Source of the DNA: Monarcha castaneiventris obscurior
Taxonomy: Eukaryota > Chordata > Aves > Passeriformes > Monarchidae
Direction of reading: 5' to 3'
Assembly: GCA_026261815.1 (NCBI GenBank)
Contig: JAMPIT010000550.1
Location: forward strand, 930,001-994,000
DNA length: 64,000 nt
This document shows, in pieces, positions 1 through 61,622 of the stretch. Numbering within the stretch: position 1 is the first letter of the stretch; the number at the start of each line of letters is the position of its first letter. The notes under the pieces are model-generated. The model did no database searches. It was not told the DNA's origin and worked only from the letters and a program-made list of their open reading frames with translations. A program made the position numbers and the translations under genes.

Positions 1-333
1 TATAACCAGTGCTAGCACAGTTCAGACTGCACTCTCAAATTAGATTTTCTGCTAATATTAGACTGAAATAGCAGGTACATTGAAAGATTTGTTTACATAT
101 TGCCAGATATTTGAAAGAATCCGTACAGATACAGGATTCTGAAGAAGTTGGATAGTACAACATCCCCAAATTAAAATGCATCCCAAGCATTGCATCTCCA
201 TTCCACAAGGACAGGTGCCCCACACCGACAGTCAAGAGGATTACAAGAACCATGGTTTAATTGATTTGGAGGGGTTACATTTGGTTAATCGATGCCTTTA
301 AAACCATCCCAACTCCTCCAGACAGGGTACCTG
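1..333 (-). other. ATP11C: ATP11C 3'UTR (partial or complete)
   Basis: Sequence after the TAA at 334-336. No AATAAA is seen on the minus strand here. An ATTAAA hexamer at 256-261 is followed downstream by a GU-rich stretch (TGTCGGTGTGGGG), so one short 3' end may lie near 230-245. A longer UTR running past position 1 is equally possible. Confidence 0.6.
256..261 (-). terminator. Candidate ATTAAA poly(A) hexamer of ATP11C
   Basis: ATTAAA on the minus strand, 73 nt after the stop codon, with a GU-rich element 25-40 nt further downstream. Position and composition fit a cleavage signal, but there is no transcript evidence. Confidence 0.3.
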
Positions 334-50787
<50,454 letters not shown>

Positions 50788-50813
50788 CGCGGCGGCGCCC
50801 GGCCCCGCCGCGC

Positions 50814-50825
50814 TCACCGCCGCAT
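50814..50825 (-). other. Minimal upstream ORF (ATG-CGG-CGG-TGA)
   Basis: A three-codon reading frame with stop ends 26 nt before the ATP11C start and out of frame with it. It matters only if transcription starts upstream of 50,825. Confidence 0.4.
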
Positions 50826-50827
50826 CG

Positions 50828-50847
50828 CCCGGCCCGGCCCGGCCCGG
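50828..50847. repeat. GGGCC-type pentamer array, copy 1
   Basis: Four consecutive CCCGG units on the plus strand, so the coding strand carries four GGG runs separated by CC. This can form a G-quadruplex in the ATP11C 5' leader or core promoter. Confidence 0.85.
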
Positions 50848-50882
50848 CTCCTATTCCGGCCGCGGGCCGCGCCGCCGGCCGC

Positions 50883-50911
50883 GCTCCGAGCCCCGCTCCG
50901 AGCCCCGCTCC
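50883..50911. repeat. 12-bp tandem repeat GCTCCGAGCCCC
   Basis: Two perfect copies plus a partial third (GCTCC), lying between the two pentamer arrays. Confidence 0.9.
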
Positions 50912-50926
50912 ATGCCGCCGGCCCTG

Positions 50927-50950
50927 CCCGGCCCGGCCCGGCCCGGCCCC
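50927..50950. repeat. GGGCC-type pentamer array, copy 2
   Basis: CCCGG repeated four times and ending CCCC; a second G-quadruplex-capable block on the coding strand, about 80 bp upstream of the first. Confidence 0.85.
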
Positions 50951-51204
50951 GCTTTGTCCCGCCGCGCCGGGGGCGGGGCCGCCCCGGAGCAGCCTGGGAG
51001 TGCAGCGCGCCGCCGCCGCCGCCAGGGGGAGCCACCGCGGCCGGGCGCTGAGGGGAGCGAGGGGCGACGGAGCGAGGGGCAGCGCTTCGACCCCCGCACC
51101 TTGAGCTCCGCTAGCCCCACAGCCCGTCCCCTCCCCACCATCTCCATGTGCGCGATTTGTCCTCGGTGCAGCGGTCCCCCCTCTGCTGTGTCACTGGCAC
51201 AGAA

Positions 51205-51767
51205 CGGTTCGGGTCGCCACGCACCTTAAAGACCATCTCCTTCCATCTCCCGGCAGCGACACCTTCCACTAGGACCGGGTTGCTCCAAGCCCCATCCAAC
51301 CTGGCCTTAGCATCCACACCTTTTCTGGACAACCTGTGCCAGTGCCACAGCACTCTCGGGGGGAAGAATTTCTTCCTAATATCTAAACCTGCTCTTTCAG
51401 TTTGAAGAAGGCTACCCCTTGTGTGACCTGCCCAAGGCATCATTCCCCTGGTCCTATAACTACATGCCCTCATTAAAAGCCCCTGTCCAGCAATCCTGCA
51501 TCCACTTTAGGCACTGAACAGGACTCTAAGGTCTCCTCAGACCATCTCTTCCACAGTCCGAATACCCCCAGCTCTCTCAGCCTGCCACCGTAGCAGAGAT
51601 GCTCCAGCCCCTAGAGCATCGTCACGGCCTCCTCTGAAGCTGCTCCAACAGGTCCACATGGCACTGCCAGTGGGGATCTCAAGCATGGAACAAGGGGCAG
51701 AACCCCTCCCTCAACCTGCTGGAGATGCAGCCCAGGGCACGGTTGTCTTTCTGGACTGAGGCACAGT
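51205..51767 (-). mobile_element. CR1 LINE fragment (about 560 bp)
   Basis: The largest CR1 copy in the window. From its 3' side it reads CTTAAAGACCATCTCC, CCACTAGGACCGGGTTGCTC, CATCCAACCTGGCCTTAG, AAGAATTTCTTCCTAATATC, CCCCAGCTCTCTCAGCCTG and ATGCAGCCCAGGGCACGGTT. It abuts the ATP11C CpG island on the side away from the gene. Truncated with no usable reading frame. Confidence 0.92.
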
Positions 51768-54462
51768 CCTCCCCTCCTCTGGTGCAGAAGCCCAGACGCT
51801 GTCACTGTTCTCAAGCAGCCAACATAAACACACGTTGGAGCATTTTTCCCAAGTCTTGACTGACCACAGAAGCTGTTTAGAGTCTCTGGGTACATTTCCC
51901 CTCTAGAAACTCTTCCTGCCGTGTGTGGCTCAGCCAGCCCAGCCTATTCCCAGGGCAGTTTTGCAGCCTTTTAGCCCAGAGCTGCCCAGCATTCCCTGGT
52001 GCCTCCAGCCTTCCCACAGCACACAGACTAAACACAGACCCCTTCCCCTGGGCTGGGATAGCACCAGAGAGGAAGCAAAACTTGCCTGAAATGCTTCCTC
52101 CAGGGAGCAGGCACAGAGCATCAGAATAGTAATAAACATAAACCACCAAAATTGAGAAAGACAAGAGGTAACCTAACAAAATCTACATGTTTTTATGTTT
52201 TCAACATCATTATTGCCTAGTAATAAAACAGCATTTTCTGGAGCAATATCCTCTGCAGCAGCACAGGGCAGGGAGTTCTCCTGGTGCTGTCCCTTGCTGA
52301 CAGCTCCAAGCACCTCTCCAGGAGCAGGCAGCTCCCCCACCCCAGCGCCCAGGTGCCACTGCCATTTCAGCCGCTTGCATCACTCCTGTTTTAAAGTCAG
52401 CGTCTTCCTGGGAGCTGAGCAAAACTCACCTTGTGGCACCACAACTGGGCCTAGAGAGCAGCTGTCAGCTTCCAGCTGTCAGTTTTCCAGAGACCTGGAA
52501 AACATACACGGATTTTTCACTTCGCATTTTTAAAGCAAGAATAGCATCACATTGGTTTTACGAAGGCTAAACCCAGTCACATTTGCTCTACACAAGCACC
52601 CATTGTCTGGCAGTTTTACACAGTGTGATACATCTAAGCCTGCACGGAAAGCCTGCCCCAGCACCAAAATAGAAGTCAGGTGTCGGACAGGCAGGAGCCC
52701 ATGGGGTTATTTAACCCCACTTCTCCCAGGGCAGCAGCAGATGGATCAGTGAAGGCTCCCACATCCCTGCTGAGCGAGGCAGCGTTGCCGAGGGCACAGC
52801 CAGCACTCATCTGAATCCCAAGTGCAGCCTTCCCACTATTCCCTGTGCAGCTGTGCTGTTGCTCACCTTTCCACACAAAGGCCTAACCACAACAGAGGAA
52901 ACCAGAAAACAATGCCAGGCATTTAAAAATAATGAATGGCAATTGTTAAACATCTTAATATAATGCCTAACCAGTTTGGCTGCAGAGTTCCCTCCCCCAC
53001 AAAACAACAGAGAACTGAAGTTAGACCAACACTACCCTGCAGCTTTTGCACTGCTTTTTGGGTACTTTCCTGATGTTTCTCTAGCCTGTTTGTGTTGGCT
53101 AGGAGAGGGAGCTGTTGTTCTCAGACATTTTCCTGTTGCAGGGCTCTGGGGTAGGTGCTGAACAGATCAAGCCATGCCCACCGAACCAGCAGCCTTTGGG
53201 GTTAGGCACCTGCATGTTTCCAAAGGCCAAGGCAATCTGGCTTACCTGGCCCACAGAAAAATAGCTCTGTCCTCCTCTTCAATATATTCCTACAGGTATG
53301 GTTGCTCCTCACCTTTCACCTGCATTAATTGATCACAAGGAGAGTTGGTGTCACCAGCAGAAGAGAGAATCCATGCAGCTGCACTTGTCCTTACAATTCC
53401 TGTGCCATACAAACTGCAGCCCCTACCCATTTCAGTTTGAAATGCTGATATCTTATTTTTTTTTTTAAGTTTGCTGGGATTAGAAGCCAAATGCAAGACC
53501 TGGACAGTGATACAGAATTAAACATTAGATAATTAGCTTTAAATGCACTACCGGCAGTGACAGAGACCCTTTTCCAGGGAGCTCCCAGATGAAATAAGTC
53601 CAAGCACAGCCGGTAAGAGCTACAGGTGAGTGCCTGGTCTCCCAAACTCAGCCAGAGCACAGCCATAGTATCCTGCTGTGAACCAGACTGCTTAAATCCA
53701 TCCATCTCCTTACTTAACCCCGAACAGCCAAAGGCAGGACTTCACTGCAGAAATCGAGGCAGCTGTCATCCCCCGTGAGCTGCTGGCACAGTGGCCTCGG
53801 GGCAGCGAAACCCCTATCTCAGCAGAACCCAGCCCCGCAGAGAGGGAGCAAACAACCCTGACTGGGCTTTTTCACAGCCTGGAACAGTCTGCACGGGTCT
53901 GCTGCTGATTCGGTAGCAATTCTATCAGTTCACAGGTCTTTACAAGGGAAATCTGCTTTTAATGCGCCCTTTAAAGCCACGAACAGGCGGTGCCGTGCGG
54001 GGAACACCCGAGGCTCAGGCGGTGCCCAGAGGGCTCCCGCACGGAGCTGGCCGGGATTCCGTCCCGCACCCAGGCATGCCCTGCCCATGGAAGGGACCCC
54101 AAGGGGCAGGTCCCTCTCCAAGGGAGAATTTTGTACGATACAGCTTGGTTGGCATCCATCGCCACTTCAATTAGCACAAAAAATCAATTATCCAGGACAT
54201 CAGTCAGGCGCTCAGCAGACTGCAAACAGGGCACAAACAGAGGGACCCGAGGGATTGCCTTGAACACCTCACACCTTGGGTAAACCCATTAAGTCCTCTC
54301 ACGGAACAGTTTTCATGTCCTGTGAAAACCTTTGTTTTGACTGCTCACGGCGATGGAGTTTTTTGACGCTCAGTCCCTGGCAGGTACCACAGCAGGAGGT
54401 GGGAGCCAGGCTCCCTCCCCTCTGACCTTGGGACACGCACTGACCCTCACCGCCTTGTGGGC

Positions 54463-54481
54463 TTTTTTTTTTCCCCCCCCC
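54463..54481. repeat. T10C9 homopyrimidine tract
   Basis: Ten T followed directly by nine C, a pure pyrimidine tract and a slippage-prone site. Confidence 0.9.
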
Positions 54482-57400
54482 ACATTCATTTCTGCAGTGT
54501 TCTTTGCTTCTTCTGCCATCGTGTGGCCAGTTGGAGGATGAAGAGCTGTCTGTAAAACATGCAATCGGCTTTCCATGTCTTCCAAATATTTTATGGATTT
54601 TTATAATATCCGCTGTCGAATGAAGTCAATGGAGACAGATTGCTTTTCATCAAGGTCCTTCCCACCGCCTGGCGGGTACTACAGGTTTGTCCTCAGTGCT
54701 GCTACAGCTTGAAGTAGGTCTTGTTAACCCGAGCGTGTAGGTTGACAGCTAATTTATTACCAGGGCATGACTTGCCCATTGAGTGGCTGCTCCTCACACT
54801 GGGCAAGAGAATCCGGGACAAGGCACTCGCTGCTGAGTGCCACTCACTTCTGAGGCAATCCTTTCCCCCGACAACCATTCCAGGGCCACCTCCATCTGGG
54901 AAGGTGAGATCATGCTCAGGGCTGCCGCAGTCGCTGCGCTCTGAGGAGACTGGCAGGGCTCTGTCCGGCTCCACAGGTACATCACAGCGTGCCAGGATCA
55001 CCGGGGGAATGCCAAGGAGAAGCTGACACCATTTTTTTCCCCTTCATTTCTTCTGAATAGGACAGATCCTTCACTGATTTGGTGGAAAAGGTTGTTTTAT
55101 AAGAAATGAGAGCATTTTTGCCAGCAGATTCCAAGAGAGAATTCTTGTCTGTGCACACCTGAGACTCAATCTACCCTGCCAGCACAGGGTGACCAGCAGG
55201 CGCAGGACCAGGAGCTCGCCTTCTGAAAGCGGCCAAAGCCACCCAAATCCTCCATCTGCTGGAGTCCTGCCTATGGCCTTTAGCTGCCAACACCTCTGGG
55301 CAGTGCTCACCGCCCCTCAGCAGGGCAGGGTGCAAATTTCATCCTCCCCTCCTGCCCATCTGCCTGGAAAAACCAGGTTTCCCCTGGGAGGGCCAGCAAG
55401 CACTCGCGCGTGTGTGGGTGTGCCGGGGAGGGATTGCATCACTCTCACAAAACACCCGTGAGGGAGGGAAGCAGTGACTGTGGGCACAGGCTGTGCCCGA
55501 AGCCCGGCCTCCAGACATCCCCTGGAGCCTCTGCATCCCATTCCCCGCGGATCAGCACCAGCTGGGCACAGCACTCAGCACCAGCTCCCCGAGTCCTGCA
55601 TCACACCTGTGCCCAAAACATCCGCCTCTGGGAGGACATAACCTGCAGCAGGGACTTCCCAGGGAGTTCTTTGGGCCTTCCCAGCCCTCCTGGGGGAAGG
55701 AAGGACAGAAGGGGCAAGTTGCGAGTGGCACTGAGCACCATGGAGTTGACTCAGCAGTAACATCCACACTGTGGAGTTCATCACACGAGGGGACGTGCAC
55801 ATGCTTTTCTCCACCCCTCAAGTGCATTTTCAGTCAGGTTATCCCTCCCCCAGCAGCTTTCTTTGCTGGAACAGGGCACAGAACTCAGATGCCTCAGAGG
55901 CCTCTGCAGCAATTGTACCTGCAATCTACAAGTAACAAGCCTAGCCAAAAAAAAAGCCATAGAAAAGCCTTAAAAAATCACCCCCCAAACCTCTCCTACA
56001 GCTGCACTATGCATGGAAAGTAGGGCGTAAGGTCTAATCAGATGAGAGCTTGGGTAGCAAGCAAGATTTTTACCACCAAGTAAGGTATTTGGGCTAGTCT
56101 CACTAAACTCAGGTGCAGTGAAAGGTAAGTGCTGCTTAAGAAGATGAAAGTTCTCTCACAGGCAAGGCCTGAGCTCTGATTGCTGCAACAAACTTTAAAA
56201 TGAAAGATTTTGGTTAACAAATTGGCCCTTAAGCCCATATCCAGAGATATCCCATATCAAAAGCTTTTCTAATTAAATAGTCTTTCTCAAGAGGCAGTTT
56301 ACCCTCATATTGTGTGATACCCTATTCAAATACGCAGCAACTTGGAGTGGTAATTTATGAAAGAACTCCAGTTTCAGTTAACAAAATTTCCCTTTTCCTT
56401 TTTCAAAGGGGGAAAATCCAGCAAATAGATTTGGTACATGATATGACAAATCTGTGTACCTCAGACTCCAGCATATTTCCTGGTGCCCTAAGACGAACAC
56501 ATCTACCAAATAAATTTGATTATATCCTTCTTCCTTCTGCCAGCAACTTCTCCAACAAGGCTCATTTAACCTAGAAAGGAAATGTTTTCAGGGTTTCTCA
56601 TTTTCCAGTCTCTTGTCTTCTCCTTTCCTACAAAGTCTTGATAGCCTCTTTCATGGCAATCAAAATAAGCTTGGGGGGTTACTCTCAATGAATTCAACCT
56701 GTTTTTTTCCTAACATTTTTTCAGCATACATGACAGCAAACACTCCAGATCTCATTTTCAGTGTAACACAACAGAGGGTCTACAACAGATAACAAAACAT
56801 CCAAAAGAAATGCCGTGCATGGTTACTCATTACTCAGGGTGTTGAGAGCTGCCTGTTATCACATATATCACAATATCTTGAATAATCTCTTGAAAATCAC
56901 CTGGACTCTGGTGTGCTCATATAAAAAAAAATGTTGAACTACTTCCCAACACTCACTTTTTCAGCTAGGAAACTTCCACAAGAGCATGCTGGCAGCCAGC
57001 CCACCCAAGTTAGTCAGAGGGTAGAACCTGCAAACAGGAGAAAGTGTACATAGCAACCAGCTTCTCAAGCTCAAAAAACCTCCCACGCCAGGCTTTTATC
57101 AACCCTAACACCCATTTCAAGGTTTAAAATCCACTTACCTTGCTTATACATGTTTATTTAGGTATGTACATACTGTAACCAGCTTTCAGACAACAGTGAC
57201 ATGAGAAAGAGCCCCACACCTCAGCAGTGCCTCCCAAGGGACAGTAAAGCCAGGGAGCAGGGGCTGCTCACCTTTCCCCCACAGCCACTGCTATGGTAGG
57301 GTAAAAGAGTTATTTTAATTAACTATTGTACCTTCATCACAAAGCAGGGAGGGGAGAGCTTTGTGTAAAAGCCCCTCATGAGCCCAAACCCCAAGCTCTG

Positions 57401-60319
57401 CACCCCATGAAAACGCCGGCCTTTCCCTGGCTTCTTTATGTGCCCCAGAACAGGTGCTGGTATTTACAGATGGGTTGGTGGGGAATGAGAATCACCTGCA
57501 GGCACCCTACAGGATGTGATCCATTCCATTTGCCTTGCAAAACACCCATTAACCTGGATCACTTGCAATTAATTCCTTTTACTGCCCTAAATCAGTGTTC
57601 AAATCCCAGTGTCTGAGATGCTCTCAAAAACCACTTGCTGGCTTCTTCTATAAATTTGGGTTAGTGAGGGAGTGGTCAAAAAAGTACCATGTTTTTCACA
57701 CATCACAAATCTCTGTCTCTGAGTTATTTTCCTTCATCAGGCCTGGCTGCTGCAGGGTTTTGCTGCCCCACAGCTCCCTGATGTGTGGAGCACCTCAGGA
57801 CCAGGCTCACCTTCCCTGTCGTGCCCCTCGGAGCACGGGGCATCCTCACTGCAGGTGCTAGGAAAGCTGATTGCCAAAGGGTGTCTCCATCAGAATCCTG
57901 GAAACACTGGTGAAATCCACAATGGTTCACATTCCCCTGGAAACACCAATATGTGTGGGAAAAACACACGGTTTGGTTTTTATTGAGAAAACCCAACAGT
58001 GGATGTACAGTGGGAGAGATGCCTGTACATCTCAACGACAGCCTGCCCTGCCCATGTGTATGGGACAAATCAAGGGCTCTCAGGGGAGGTTTCAGAGCCA
58101 ACATCACCTTCCCCATTCTCTCCTGGGGGTAGAGTGGAGCAAGGAGGGGTTATAATAGAAAGTGTAGTTGCTGGCTAAGCCCAGCCAGTGTGCAGAAATG
58201 TGAAATTTAATGACGTGGGAGAAAGTGCAGCAGGGCCATGGGTGGAACTAGAGGGGCTGACAGCCTCACCACATGGTCCCCTCTTACAGGCTGTCCTCCA
58301 GGTCTTCCTGCTGCCTGGAAAGATTGGTGCTGTCCTGTACACAGGAGGACCTGGCATTGTTTTTAAGCAAGTGACCAAGCAGTGCTCTTCACAAAAGAGC
58401 AGCAGTCTCACTCTTCAACTTTCAGCCCACACATTTAAATTTTGATAATGATAACAAGCCTCAGGAAGGAATCCAATTGTGCAAAGCAGCGCTGGTATGA
58501 GGAGGTGGGAGGTGTATTCTCACAGGCACTTGCTGAAACCTCTTCATCTCCTCCTGGCAGCATACAAAGAGTCATCGACTTTTGCAAGGCTCAGCCAGGT
58601 GCAGCCTCCCTCCCTCCATCTCTCTGTCTCTCCATCCTTCAGGCTCAGAAGGACACAGGCTGTAGAGAGAGCTGCTGGTGACCACGCTGGTAGATGTGGG
58701 TCTCTGAATGAGCAACATCAAGAGCTGCCAAAATGCAGAACTCACACACCAGTTTACAACAACGCAGCCACAGCCCAGGCTGAGGCACCACGACAATGCT
58801 GGTGGGACCAGGCACCATATTTTGCCTACCCTGACCCTCCTGAGTCAGCTCCTCTGGAAACTGGAAAAGAAGGGTGTGCTAGATAATATCCAAGTGCTGT
58901 AATACAAAGCAGAGTTGTGCCACCCAGCCAGCTCCCTGTAGAAAATGCTGTTGATACTATCCACAAGAGATAGAAAATGTATCTCTCCAGAGCAGTTGCT
59001 GAGGCACTGCTTCCTGCTTCTCAGTACATTTGGCGCTCCAGCACTTTCCAACAAACCCAGAATTCATGGGAGGGTGCCACTCAGCACCATCTCATTTTTG
59101 GGGATGTCTGCCCATGCCACGCACTGCTGCTGGGCTCCAGCCTGGCCTCGGTGCAGCGCCAGCACATCGGACACGCCAGGACCAGCCTGGGCAGGGCTGT
59201 ACCTCACCCCCGGCAGCAGGCAGTGCCACCAGGACCATGCCTCCCAGACACCTCCTGCCCTAGCCGGTTATTCAGCTATTGGGGTGTAAGGTAAATAAAA
59301 GGAAAAACATGGAAAAAGGGGCCCTGCCTGCCCCAGGCATGCAGCCCCTGCTACAGCCACTGCTTCTCACACTTGCCAGGAGCAGCCCAGCCCATTATCC
59401 AGTGGCACAGATTAGCCATTAATTAATGTATTTTGATTCATCTGGTCATGTAGATCTCAAGATCTTGTTTCTGAGATGTTTTGAGATACACCATTTTTAA
59501 CGTAGAGTTGTTGCTGCTCACCTTCTAAAGATGAAAGTTGTATTCCTTTTTGGTGCAGACCAGGATTGTCTCCTGTAGCAGGGATCAGGTGCTCTACACC
59601 CATGGACACACCAGGATAAGGGGGGTTGATTTTGAAACACATTTTCACTGCTTGTCTGCGCCACAGGCTGGACATCATTATGTCTGGGGGAAGGTATTAG
59701 GTCAACCTGTCAGGTTTCTTAGAGCTGGCTCCAAGAAAAGTTTCCCAGCAGCATCAGCTGGGCCAGTTTGTCCTCTGGACTTGTCTGGCTGGACATGTCT
59801 GGCTGTGGGTGTCACACGGGGCACTCTGTGCTCTCGGTGCTCGGGAGAAGGAGCAGTGGTGCCGGGAGCTGCAGGGAGCCCCAGAGGGAGCTGGCTGCAG
59901 TCGCCCGTGCCAGATGCTCCCAAACCCACTCTGCTCCTGCTCCCCACGTGGTTCTGGAGCTGCAGTGAGCAGGCCATGGGCTGCTTTGTGGTCCCAGCTG
60001 TTTGGCAGTGCTTGGCCTCATCCCAAACCCAGTGGCCGTGTGAGAAGTGGCTGTTAGAGGGGATACATTTTCATGTTTCTTTCCCCGTGATGCTGTGGAG
60101 ATCTGTGACCCCACAGAAGGAGCATGGCTGGCAGCCTGGACCTGACCCCCCAGGGACACCCATCCCAAGGAGAAGAGGCTCCATCACAGCGCAGGTCCCT
60201 ACTTCAGCCTCTACCCCCCAGCACCCACATCGCAGGGAACTCCACCAGGCTGAGACAAGGGGCTGCTGGAAGTGCTGTATTTACAGGGCAGTATTAACTT
60301 CTGCCGTTGTTTTTTACAA

Positions 60320-60325
60320 TTTATT
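60320..60325 (-). terminator. Candidate AATAAA of ARL13A
   Basis: The AATAAA I noticed on the minus strand downstream of the ARL13A stop, about 1.2 kb away. No clear GU-rich element follows, so the true 3' end may differ. Confidence 0.25.
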
Positions 60326-61545
60326 TACAAATAATCCCTGTAGTCACCAACAGGTGAATCCGGCGGAGTTCGACAGAACTTTATGGCAGGCTGGCAGGGC
60401 AAAGTAGTCAGTTTCTCTTCTTGTCTCTTTTCAGCCCTGCCAGGAGAAGGGCTTTAGTGATTTGCCTTCCCCTGGACTACAGAGGCAGTGCCTGTAAATC
60501 AGTAACCACAGAAGCAGAGGTGACTAACGCAACTTCACCTTCTAACACTGTTTGTTGCAGGTGTTACGAGAAAACCACCCAACTCCCGGCCGCACGTAAA
60601 GTGTTTCCAGGGCTGAGGGCTGGTTTCCAGGCCCAGGCACCCTTCCAGAGCCGGGTAGCACCAGCCCCCGTCACGGCTCGGTCCCGGGACAGCACAGTCT
60701 GGCAGACACGGTGTGTCACAGGCGGCCTGTGTTGGGATGTGCTGCTGCTCGTCCCGTCTCGGAGCTGAGCTGGGCGCGCATCAGGGACCGCCTGGGGCAG
60801 CAGCAGAGTGCCGGGCTGCCAGTGACACGGGAAGATTTTCCTGCAATGTCTCTCCTGGAAGGATGGCAGTATCAGGAGGAACGATCCTGTGGAAGGAGCC
60901 TCCAGCAGCCTCTGCCACCAGCTGCCATTGAACTTAAATTTTCACTGTCGGGCTGCAGGATGCACAAACACGGGCATTACCCTCCTCCAGTGTGTGAAGA
61001 GGGTCCTGCCAGCCCTGCCAGATGTGGCTGAGGTTTGGGTGGAGCTCTTCTGCAGACCACCTGGGACTGCCCTGCCACCTTCACCATCAGGAACTGTTCC
61101 AGGCAGTAGCCAGGGAGTGACTGACGGGCCAGGTCAGCCCCTGACCTGCCAAGACAGTTTTCCTAGGGCTCAGGGCAATTCAAGAGACAGGCTTTCCCCC
61201 TGGGATGTTTGCTCGGATTTTCCTCTCTTCCACAGACTTATCCGGGTTTAGACGGAGTCTTCCACAGAATACTAACAGGGGGCGGCAAGGGGCCGGCTGT
61301 TCCCTTTTCAGATGGATTTGCAGCCCGGCTGCCAGAGAGGCGTCTTACAAAGGGACTTTTGGCTCGCCCCTGTGGATCCCTGGTTTTCAAGCCATGCAGG
61401 GGACAATGGTGCTGTTTATGCCCCGGGACCCATTTCCCAGCTCTGCCAGCCCTGGCCAAGCACCCAGCAGCTCTGCATGAGCGTGGGTCCCACTGCAGTC
61501 TGGGTCCTGTAGGAGCACACACGCCTTGCTTTGTGCCTCCCCTGC

Positions 61546-61622
61546 TCAGGGGGCGATGGCCGATGTCTGCTTCCTCTGCTCCTGCCTCATCTTCAGAGCC
61601 AGCATCGCCCGGCGGTACAAAT
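61546..61622 (-). CDS. ARL13A: ARL13A terminal coding exon
   Basis: 77 nt to the stop TGA at 61,546-61,548, acceptor tcattcccag. With the split codon G|AT it starts [20 protein letters not shown] and ends SAIAP, resembling the DFYRK segment near the end of ARL13B. Confidence 0.82.

Larger units (their letters stand above)
51768..61545. other. Intergenic region between ATP11C and the ARL13A stop codon
   Basis: 9.8 kb with no supportable gene. The part nearest 61.5 kb should be ARL13A 3'UTR. Long plus-strand frames near 59.5-60.4 kb look like chance openings in GC-rich DNA. A T10C9 tract lies at 54.46 kb. Confidence 0.75.

Noticed and set aside
59538..60407. 289-codon plus-strand open frame between the genes
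   Set aside because: No recognisable domain, irregular composition, no splice or promoter context, and it probably overlaps the ARL13A 3'UTR region antisense.
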